From the NCBI GenBank assembly GCA_012932865.1, contig SAXG01000032.1, forward strand, positions 186,001 through 250,000: a DNA stretch of 64,000 bases, written 5' to 3'. Source of the stretch: Amylostereum areolatum. Its lineage: Eukaryota > Basidiomycota > Agaricomycetes > Russulales > Stereaceae. The notes under the pieces are model-generated. The model was not told the origin of the DNA. It searched no databases and saw only the letters and a list, made by a program, of their open reading frames with translations. A program made the position numbers and the translations under genes. Of the stretch, positions 54,786 to 64,000 are shown in pieces; within the stretch, counting starts at the first letter, position 1, and every line of letters begins with the position of its first letter.

Positions 54786-55635
54786 ATGGCCTCGGTAGAG
54801 CAGAACTTTTCTGGTGCTTTATCGACATGGAAGAGTGCGTCCGGTATACGTATGTGTTCTGATGCAAATGACTGACAGAAAGCGTAGACATCAATCTCCT
54901 CGAACTACAGAAGACTCTGGACACGCAAGGCGTGGAACTAGTTGAGAACCAGAAGGAGAGTGTGGTCGGCCGTAAGGCTTTGGCGGACCGGACAAAAGGT
55001 GCGTGGTACCAAGGACCCCCCGCATCAACTACTGAGTCTAGGAATTAGATTTCAAGAGGATTTCGGGAGAGGAGAAACCAAACGCATTCAGAGGTCTACT
55101 CAAAGGTACGCGCGCCCTGTCTTCTGTCTGTACGTGGTAACCACAACCGTCATTCCAGCGTATCAAACGGAGATGGACAGCCTCACAAAACGCTGCAAGT
55201 TTGCGGAGAATGCGTTCCTCGATGTGTATAAAGTGCTCGCTGAAGCTCCGGACCCGTATCCCCTCCTCGAAGCTGCCATCGTATGTCCGTTAGCAGCCCA
55301 ATATCATACGTATCTTAACGCATCTATCGAAGGATCACGCCGTAAAGGCTGCCGAGATGCGTGAGATGGAGGATGAACTCCAACGCACACGAAAGGAGAA
55401 TACAGAGTTGCAGAAGCGCGTCGACGGTTTTGCGAGTGTAGAGAAGCCTTGAAGCGTAAAGCAGAGACCAAGGCAGAGCAACTGGAGGAGAAGGTATGTG
55501 TGCCCCTTCCTTGCGCGTGCTCTCACTGCTTATGTTGAGCACAGATGGACAATATGATTTAAGAGCGCGTCACTCAGAAGGAGAACGAGCTCAACGCCGC
55601 CTACGATGAGAAGATGCGCAACTATGAGGAGCGGT
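54786..55635 (+). pseudogene. Truncated CASP/Coy1-like gene (Golgi coiled-coil protein), 5' fragment
   Basis: Spliced reading from ATG 54786 gives the N-terminus of a CASP/CUX1-family protein (yeast Coy1). It begins VEQNFSGALSTWK and continues INLLELQKTLDTQGVELVEN, DFKRISGEEKPNAFRGLLK, AYQTEMDSLTKRCKFAENAF, LAEAPDPYPLLEAAI and DHAVKAAEMREMEDELQRTR. Introns of about 50 nt separate these. Near 55440 the frame breaks (a shift before REALKRKAETKAEQ). Near 55560 a TAA falls in MDNMI-stop-ERVTQKENELNAAYDEK. The sequence then ends at MRNYEER. The real gene is about 600-700 aa with a C-terminal membrane anchor. This is about the first third only, so it is a dead partial copy. Confidence 0.8.
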
Positions 55636-55745
55636 GTGTTCATGATACTGTTTCAACTGGTACCTAAACATTGCAAGCAGAACACATATCGTGTATACAC
55701 CACATCAAACCGTTCGACCATCCCTCCACCACTCGCCGCGCGCGC

Positions 55746-58387
55746 TCACAAAGCCCTCAAATACACCGACATTTCCTGCCTTAGTGTCTCCGTCCCCTGC
55801 GCACCCTTTTTCTGCACCCACGGATGCAGCGCGGACGCGATTTTGAGCGTAACGTCCACACTCTTGTCCTCGCCAAACTCAAAGCGCGAGACAAGCATGC
55901 TCAGTACGACCTTTGCTTTTCGTCAACCTCTCGGCCATAGACATGGAAGTAAACACCAGAACGCACCTTGATCTGGTAGATCGCTATAATTTTACGGATA
56001 AAACCAGCGCGTCAGAGGGAAATGGAGTGAAGGAAGGGTAGACACCTACCAAGCTTTGCGCCGATACAGCTCCGCGGCCCGTCGCTAAACGCGAGGATAT
56101 TCGCCCACCCCGCACAGAGCTCGTCCTTCGGCGGCATCTCGCCGAACCACCGCTCGGGCCTGAACGTGTCCGCATCCTTCCACACCGCGTCCTGGCGTTG
56201 GATCGCGATGATGGGAATCAGCACCGTCTACCGAAAGAGCGTGGTTAGTTAAGGTAAACAACTGTGTATTCCTGTGCAGCGGACGAAGGAGAAGTGTGGG
56301 AAAGGGTAGCGGTATTACCTGGCCTGGGTGGACGACCACCTCATGTACCACACGTCCGTCGTCGAGCCGCACGGCTTCCTTGAGCGGGATGATGTCGTCT
56401 TTGGTCGCGATGCGTTCCATGTATGGCAATCCAGGATACATCCTCAACCTACACCCTCCCACTCATCAACCCCCTGCACTGCACACGACCCGAAAAGAAG
56501 GCACGCACGTCTCCTTGAGCACCGCGTCGAGCAGTGGCAGCCTGTTCTGGAAATCGTCATACGTCGGCTCGCCCGTGAACGCGGACAGCTCGTCGCGCAG
56601 ACGCTGCTGGAGCGCGGGGTTACGCGCGAGCTCGTAGATGGCGAAGCCAAGGGTGATGGTCGAGCTCTCGAACCCGGCGACGCTGAATACGGGTTAGATG
56701 CACCCCGCGAAGTGGTGGAGAAAAAGCGCACATGAACGTCGATATCTAAATCAGAGTAAGTGTGAGTATGATGGGCAGGCGGCATGAGAGCTGAGGATAT
56801 ACCTGCTCGTACAGCTCCTCTTCAGTAAGCTTCTCTTCGTCTCTGGCGGCCACTGTACCGAAGACATAAGATCTCGCCCGAGAAAGACGTGGAGGAACGT
56901 ACGCAATTTACTGAGCAAATCGTGTCCCGCACTCTCGTATCCAAGATTGCGCCGAACCATCTCCTTGGCCACTCCACGCTAGACACCTTCGCGTCAGCTA
57001 CCATTCCTCCCTTCCCACCAAAAAAGTCCATCGAACAGACTCACCTGAATGATCGTCTTCGCCAGTGCCTGTCCTTGGATCGCCGGGATCGGCAAGTCGT
57101 TCAAGAACGTGAAGCGCCGCAACAGCATCAACATCTACGAGATTGCCAGAGCCGCCCCAGTACACTTCTTCATCAGATATCGACGTCGGCGTCGAAACGG
57201 GGAACGGGAACGCACCAAGAAGCTGGCGTAGCGCTTCACGGCAGACGCGCCCCTCCGGCGGCCTTGCAAAATCTGTTGCGCCTCAGCATTCTCCCCACCC
57301 GCAAAGTCGTACAGAAACGCCTGCCGTTCCTCAGTATGAACCTCCAAACCCACCCCTAAAAAACTCACCACGCGTCCGACGATGTTGAGGCTAGAGGAGG
57401 CGGTCAATGTCAGACGAGGCCGATAGTAGGAAGAGAGGGACGCACATCGTCTTTCCGGTCCAATCGAGGATGTTGAGAGGTTGTCCGTCGCCGATGCGGG
57501 CCTGCACATGCTTCGCAAGGTTGTCCACGACCTGCGACGCTCGCATTATTAGGGAACCTTTCTCGAACAAAGACGAGAGCATACCACAAGCGCAGCATCC
57601 GTGATGTCTGCCGACATAGCCTTGATATTGTCGGATCTTGCGAAGGAGGATCTTAAGGCCAAGCGCACGAGGATCAAGAAAGTGCATACGTGAGGGAGGG
57701 GTTAGAGAGCCGCTTCAAACGCCTGTGGTCGGCTTCTCCCTCGACCCATCCAAGCCCTTTCCCGAGAAGACGGGCGACACGCGGGCGAACGACTTTGCTG
57801 TGATCTGGGGAAGAAGTATAGGTGAGTATAGGGAGGGAAGGGAAGAGGATGCGCGCACGATAGTCGTATACTTTCTTCTGGAGAAGATAGGTGACGCCAA
57901 CGGGGTCAGCCAACACGAGCTACAGCACACGGGACCCTGTGAGCAAGTGGTGGACATGAACGCGGTGAGATAGACGAACGACGTCCGGGGCCTGTCGCAA
58001 ATGGCATCTAGCGCGTCAGATCAAGCATTCCACTCTGAGATGAAATGCGCGTACACCGAAAGCGGCTTTGATACGAAAGGTGAGACCAAGGCTCTTGAAC
58101 CACTGTCTGAACGTCCGCCCAGGTTCGTTGTCGTACACGGACTTCTCGTGGCCCCATACGACACTCGGCGCAGGCTATTATTGTTGAAATACCCATCAAG
58201 TCAATTTATATCGATATTTCCGTGATAGCGCTGGAGAACTCACTGGAAGAGGGAGATTACGGATGTAAGAAGGACCCCAGGACAGAGTCAGCCACCCAAC
58301 ACAAAGGAGGACAGATGTGGAGAGGAAGATGACATTGGAGGGGCGCTGAAGGGCGGTGAGCAAGTCAAGACGAAGATGGTCAGCCAT
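55746..58387 (-). CDS. Cytochrome P450 monooxygenase 2
   Basis: Starts at ATG 58387 (MADHLRLDLLTAL) with a membrane anchor (FLSTSVLLCVGWLTLSW) and ends at a TGA at 55746. It has many short introns. I-helix region FESSTITLGFAIYELARNP, K-helix region near LLDAVLKE, then YMERIATKDDIIPL, FRPERWFGEMPPKDE, and the haem loop FSDGPRSCIGAKL with the Cys ligand. After a short exon AIYQIK comes VVLSMLVSRFEFGEDK to the C-terminus. All diagnostic motifs are present. The middle exons (57000-57700) were only partly resolved, so a small lesion there cannot be excluded. It is of a different subfamily from P450 1. Confidence 0.8.
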
Positions 58388-59117
58388 AGAGAACTGATGT
58401 GCAGGCGTCAGTCCGAACGGTGTTCAGAGGCTCGAGGTCTTTTAGAGCAGAAGGCGCGTGCCAGTGGTCACAAATCGAGCTGGAACATCATGATGGCCCG
58501 GAGTTGACGGGGAGCATGTGTTCCATCAGAATTCGTTCAGCAGTAGCGAGAAGATGATGCTGGTTCTTGACCAGATGGAATCATGAACAAGGTGGAAAGG
58601 ACGGAGCCAGAAGGGGACACCGCTGCGACGCCGGGAACGCCAACCACTTAGACGCTCGGAATTTTCCGAGGAGTTATGAGGAGGAACTGGATGGGAGTCT
58701 GGCGAACAATGGTCTCCCTCCACGTTCCATCACCGACAACCGCGAATTCTATGCGACGAAGTCCAACTATACCAACCGAAGCACTCCGCTATCAGGTGCG
58801 CACAGGACGTCAGATGGGCTGATCGGTTCTGTGATGCAGAGCTCAAGATCCATGCGTCCTCCTTGAGGCTACTGCCTCCTCGCGATTCGACGGCCTCAAT
58901 ATGGGCGCACCGCATTGGGTCCTCTCCTAGTCACCAACATTCCATTCACATCCCCGGTTCCCCCCCAACTTCCCGCTGACAAAATCACCCCAACTTTGCG
59001 GATCTCTTGATGCCAGCACCCACGTCCGCCGTCTTATTTAGGCCTCTCACTGCGCTCTTTCGGCGTCAGCGCTCACCCCAGCATTCCAAGTCCCACACCT
59101 CCTCTCTTCCCGCCACC
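58388..59117. other. Divergent promoter region between P450 2 and the hydrolase
   Basis: About 730 nt, no gene. A CT-rich leader precedes the hydrolase ATG. Confidence 0.5.
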
Positions 59118-60505
59118 ATGTTCACCACCACCACCGTCACCGTCACCCCTGGCGTCGAGCTCGAATATGTCGACACCGGCGCGCCCTCCAAGTCCCCGTA
59201 CACCACCCTCTTCATCGTCCATGGCATGTGCTTCCACAGCCGTACGCCCGATCTCCCCCCTTTCGCTCGCCCTGAAGCTCATCGTACCACCAGCCATTTT
59301 CGAGAAAGTACAAGCGGTCGCCTTCGCTCGCGGCATCCGCGTCGTCGCTATCACCCGCCGCAACTTCCCCGGCTCGACGCCCTACACCCCCGAAGAAATC
59401 GCGATCGTGAAGGAGGGCACGCCCCAGGCCAAGGACGCGTGGATGGCCGCGCTCGGCCTCCAGATTGCCACCCTCGTCGCCGGCGTGATCAAGAAGGAGA
59501 ACCTGCCCCCGCTCTCCGCCGACCGCAAGACGGGCGGCGTCGCCCTCCTCGGCTGGTCGCTCGGCGTCATCTTCTCCATTGCCACCATCGCCAGCGCGGA
59601 CGGGCTCCCCACCGAGGATCGCGACCGCTTCGCGCAGAATCTGCACACCCTCATCATCTATGGTATGCCGCCCCCTTCGCAGCATGCAATCGCGAGTTGG
59701 GACCGTCGGGGACAGTGCTCCGGGAGAAAAGGCGGTGATTCCTTGGGGAAACCCTGAGTGCCTTCTCTGGGAACTACGCCCTTCGCGAAACATTTGTACC
59801 ATCCTCACACTATTCCCGACGATGCCAGCTTGCGGCAGTTCTCTTTTTTCGCCTTTCTCAAGTTCCAGACTCTGACGTGTGTTCTCCCTCAGAACCCGCC
59901 CCGATCGCCATCGGCCTCCCGACGCCCGCCAATAACTGGATCCCGCTCATGGACCAGTCCCTCCCCGAGGACCACCGTTTCAACATATTCGCCCAGTGGA
60001 TCACCTCTTACTTCGACCACTCCCCCGCCGCCTTCGAGGCCCGCGACGCCGAGGCCCTCAACTACTGGACGCCCTCCACCTTCCGCCCGCCCTCCATTTT
60101 CACCGGCATCTCTTCCGAGCTCTCCGCGCGCTCCCTCTCCCTCAACGACCGCGCCTTCTTCGACATGCACTTCCTGATGGGGATGCAGGACCAGCTCAAG
60201 GCGACCCATCGCAAGGCCCTCTTCGACAAGGCCCATCGCGCCCTCTTCTCGCGCCTCAAAGTCACTCATTTTGCGGGCATCCGTGGGCCGGCCTGGGGCC
60301 CCGCCGGCGTGTGGGCCTTGCAGGACGCAGAGAAGGAGGCCGGCGCGGAGGGCAGCGTCATCTACAAATTCGTGCCGGACGCCAACCACTTCGTGCGTTC
60401 TTTTAAGCTTTCTGTGTCGCAGAACGCTGACGCGATTGGCCCTAGATGCACTGCGACGAGCCGGAGAGGTTCGTGGATATATGCCAGGAGTACATGGCGC
60501 AGTAA
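59118..60505 (+). CDS. Alpha/beta-hydrolase fold protein (350 aa)
   Basis: Exons 59118-59241, 59294-59662, 59893-60392 and 60446-60505 sum to 1,053 nt. Oxyanion-type motif FIVHGMCFH is near residue 37 and the nucleophile elbow GWSLG (Ser) is near residue 140. The likely catalytic His is in VPDANHFMHCDEPERF near the C-terminus, just before the final exon ends. The fold is that of esterases, epoxide hydrolases and related enzymes, and the substrate cannot be told. There is no signal peptide. The second intron is 230 nt, longer than the others. It lies among oxidative enzymes, which suggests a detoxification or secondary-metabolism role (inference). Confidence 0.88.
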
Positions 60506-61916
60506 AGGGAACAACGGGAATGCGAGAAAGTTCTGTAAAATGCTTGTATCTTCTGTCCTTGTGGGTATGCTACGTGTAAAGTACTTGCTGTATGTTTTTT
60601 GTTCGCGGACAATGGGCATATGGAGATTTGGCCCGGTTTGTCTTCTGCCTGCATGAAATTGGACTGAACGTCAAACAAACTCGAACGGTTCGTAAATTCG
60701 GTTTGCTTGCTGTCATGCCGCGTTGGGTCCCTCCAACCAAACAGGGATCTCGCTTCCATCTCCACCTCAATGCTTCCAGCCTCTTCCAGCGATCCAAGAT
60801 AGTACCTGTAGGCTGTGCGTCCCGCATCTCGAACTTTCATCTGCACTCCCGGTCAGATGTCGAATTGCCGAGATATCGAAGCGGACTCCGGAGCTACAAT
60901 GGGTCTATGGAGGTCTATGGGCGTCCATGAAATCGAGGCACGCCACTAGAGACCACCCCAGGCACCCCTTGACCCAACGCTTCGCTCCGCTGCGCACGGC
61001 TCGAAGTTCGAAGGCTGGATCCCACCAGGACCACACACAATCGTCACTCCCGCACCTCACTCCAAAGAACATCTTCCTCCGTATCAATTCAATGGGACGA
61101 CTCACGCTGCCCGAGGAATGCCGTTCTTGAACTTGACCCCAGCAAAGGATGCATTGGCCGATCACGACAGAACCCGGCCACATAGGAAACCCCCTGTCCT
61201 GACGAAACTTTGAATAGGATTCATGATAGAGGGACAGAAATCCTACGCCACTCCTTCAATCAGTTTCCCAACCTACTTGCCTTGATGGTGGAATAAGTTG
61301 GTGGCAGCCCTGAAACAGAAAGCTTCCGCTCGAATTCACATCATCACACAATGTGTGCGATCGGCACAGGTGCGGAGTGAGACATGATTCTACCAAGGTC
61401 TGACACTGAGGAGAATGGGGACGACGCGCCAGTGGTGGCTGCAGGACTCAGGTTCAGGTGAATATGTCAATTGACTCAATTCGAATGATTTTCATGGGGC
61501 AAGATCATTGTTCGGACTTCGGGGCCGGAGGCCGGAGGATCGACCGAGCGGGCGTCGAACGAACTGGTTGACACTCATCACCTCCACTTTCGATTTCACG
61601 ATCAGGTTCCCTTGTCCGTCACCAAGCTTCAGCTGAAAATCATACATGCTTGAAATTTACCTTTTGAACACAATGCCCTGCATTATTCCATAATACCCCC
61701 GAACTTGCATTTCATTCTCACAGCGTCGCCTTCCATCTTTCACCACTGATGACTCCGCCGGCAACACCTGAAGTGCGCGTTTGGGGCCCCGCTCGCTTTC
61801 GTCTCTCTCTTCTCATGGGAATCAATATGAACGATAGCATCAAGCACACTGCAGGTGTGTTATAACCGCACGACACACATCACCGCCCTCTTCACGCCCT
61901 CATCAGCAATACCACG
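60506..61916. other. Intergenic region, 1.4 kb
   Basis: No supported gene, no repeats of note. The promoter of the GMC oxidoreductase should be at the right end. Confidence 0.5.
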
Positions 61917-64000
61917 ATGCTCGCCCGAACCCAGCTCCACGCCAACAGATTTCTTGGACTCAGACTCGGATTCGGACACCTCCTCCATCTGGCTCTCCTC
62001 GTGGTGCCCGCAACGACCCAGAAATGCACGGGGCGCGTTTTCCCCGGGACAACCTCGGATCCGCGCGCGTTCGCGCGCTCGTACGACTACGTGATTGTCG
62101 GTGCGTTTCATCCGATTCACGAAAGCATTCACGCGGTTTGATCGTGTTCTGTCACGGATGCAGGAGGAGGGACGGCGGGGCTTGCGCTGGCGTCAAGGCA
62201 AGTCATGTAATTTCTCCCCATGCTCGCGCTTTCCCTGATACAAAAAAACAGACTTACGGACGACCCGAACGTGCACGTCGGCGTTATCGAGGCAGGCATA
62301 TTTCACCAAGATGACCCGCTCATCGACGAACCCGGTGCGCCATCATCACTTCCATATTTTCGTGTTCCCCGCCTCTGACGAAGAGAAATAGTAAACGCGG
62401 GCCTTGTCAACGGAAACCCGGACTATGACTGGAATTTTGTCAGTGTGCCGCAGCCCAACGCGAACGGGCGCGCCGTAGAGATGCCACGGTATGTCATTTG
62501 TCTCTGAGCCTTTGTCGCTTCCCTCAGGCTATTCGCTATCCGCTGACCGCTCGAAACAGCGGGAAAATGATCGGCGGCTCGAGCGGCTTGAACAGTCTTG
62601 CGTGGACACGCGGCTCCAAGCCCGAGTACGACGCCTGGCACGCACTCAGCGGCGACGCAGGCTGGGGGTGGGACGGGTTGTTGCTCTATCTGAAGAAGGC
62701 CGCGGCTGTGTTCGACGATGAAGCGAATGGGGCGCCGCAGACAGCTGCAGACTCGTACGAGTCGCAATTCGAGGGTTTCGATGGGCCCGTGTCGGTATGT
62801 GCCCTCAAGTCGCGAGGGTACATGAGCGATATTGATTTTCTCTATAATGGTAATGCTAGGCATCGTATAACGCGTGGTACTCGGACCCGTTCCCGCTGTA
62901 CCAGGAAGCTCTACAAAAGTTTGGACTTAGCGTGAACACCGACCCCGTCCGTGATGATCCCAATCCCCTCCTCTCTCATCCCTTTGAATAGTTAATACTT
63001 ATGATTATTGCAGGACAATGGCACTACCAGAGGCATCACCAACACCCGCTCAGACGTCGACCGGCCCACGGGAACGCGCTCGTACGCCGCCGCGGCGTAT
63101 TATTGTCGGTTCGGGACGCGGGCCAACTTCCACGTCCTAACGGGAGCGCAGGTACGTTAGGCTTTTGACTTCAGAAAAGCGACAAGTTAAGTGTGACATT
63201 TGGGTGAAGGCTACGAAGGTACTTGCAAGGAAGGCTTCCGATGGGGTCGTGGCGACGGGCGTTGCTTACGCGTCTGGAGGAAACACCTTCATCGCGAACG
63301 TCACGCGCGACGTTATCCTCGCCGCTGGATCGTTCCAGTCACCGCAACTCTTAGAATTGTCCGGTATGTGACTTCGCGCGCGCTCATGCTAAGCTCTTAT
63401 TTAATGCAATCGTACGTTAGGTATCGGAAACAAGACGCTGTTGAGCGGCCTCGGAATTGAGACCCTGCTCGATCTCCCCGGGGTGGGCGAAAATCTCCAG
63501 GTAAGCTTCCGACGCACGTTAAAAGAGAAGTGTTAGAGGACAACGAAGGCGTTTTCAGGACCACCTCTTCGTCGCTACGCAGTTCCAGCTCAAACCTGGG
63601 ACGCTCACCTACGGTTTGTACCTCTCTTGTATGCTATTCTGTCCGCAACCTCCTCGTCTCACATCGTACTCTACAGACGAGCTCCGAATAAACGCGACGT
63701 TCGCGGCCGAGCAAAGCGCCCTCTAGTGTGTCCCCCCCTGTCCGTGAACTATACGTGCTGACCATTTCATTCAGCAATGCCACGGGCACGGGCCTTCTCG
63801 CAGGCACCGACTCCGCACTCACCTTCCTCCCGTTTTCCGCCTTCCTCTCGGCTGCCGACACTCAGGCAATGCTCACGGCGTTCGACGCGTTTGTCGCGAG
63901 CACGAGTCCCTCTCCGCTCGCCGCGGCACAGTATGCGATCCACCGTAGCTGGCTCGAGGACGGGAACGTGCCCCAGGTCGAGGTGATTATGTGGAGCAAG
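61917..64000 (+). CDS. GMC oxidoreductase, aryl-alcohol-oxidase-like (3' end outside window)
   Basis: FAD-dependent glucose-methanol-choline family enzyme, probably secreted and giving H2O2 from alcohols. It starts at ATG 61917 with a hydrophobic signal segment (LGFGHLLHLALLVVPATT). The FAD-binding motif YDYVIVG is joined across an intron to GGTAGLALASR. GMC signature 1 is GKMIGGSSGLNSLAWTRG and signature 2 is AAGSFQSPQLLELSGIG. DLPGVGENLQDH follows. Many short introns. The active-site His pair near the C-terminus lies beyond the window, so function is not fully testable. The family fits a wood-decay fungus. Confidence 0.9.

Overview
The window is nuclear DNA from a basidiomycete fungus, most likely a wood-decay agaricomycete of the Polyporales type (inference). 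The reasons are: nearly every gene is split by GT-AG introns of about 45-80 nt; RNA polymerase subunit AC40, eEF1B-gamma and a nuclear tRNA-Ala are present; there are abundant Ty3/Gypsy and Tc1/mariner-like elements; and P450, FMO and GMC oxidoreductase genes cluster at one end. Gene models below come from reading both strands and choosing introns that keep the frame open. Where exon lengths are given, they sum to whole codons.

Layout. 1-12.8 kb is one large Ty3/Gypsy retrotransposon on the minus strand. It has a 5' LTR, a gag-protease ORF, and an RT-RNase H-integrase ORF that runs off the left edge. Between protease and RT lie about 5.5 kb of foreign DNA with two divergent, intron-bearing genes of unknown function (gene A on plus, gene B on minus). 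The gag-protease frame stays open through this cargo for 2,673 codons in total. 13.0-17.3 kb is a minus-strand gene of unknown function whose 5' coding region is split by a complete Tc1/mariner-like transposon (46-bp perfect TIRs, TA target duplication, two-exon transposase). 18.1-23.6 kb holds tRNA-Ala(AGC), the AC40 gene, a frameshifted kinase-like gene and a short-chain dehydrogenase.

23.6-43.9 kb contains three paralogous minus-strand large GTPases of the SLIP-GC/dynamin-like type. eEF1B-gamma sits between copies 1 and 2, and a TE-rich gap (Helitron-like 3' ends, a hAT-like MITE) sits between copies 2 and 3. A small inverted-repeat element lies inside copy 2, and a CACTA-like MITE lies just upstream of copy 3. 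45.5-64 kb is rich in oxidative enzymes: P450, flavin monooxygenase, an acidic hypothetical protein, a decayed CASP/Coy1 fragment, a second P450, an alpha/beta hydrolase, and a GMC oxidoreductase cut by the right edge.

The housekeeping genes (AC40, eEF1B-gamma, tRNA) look ordinary. The accessory content is the retrotransposon cargo, the GTPase trio, and the oxidoreductase group, which could be a small metabolic neighbourhood, although no backbone synthase is visible.
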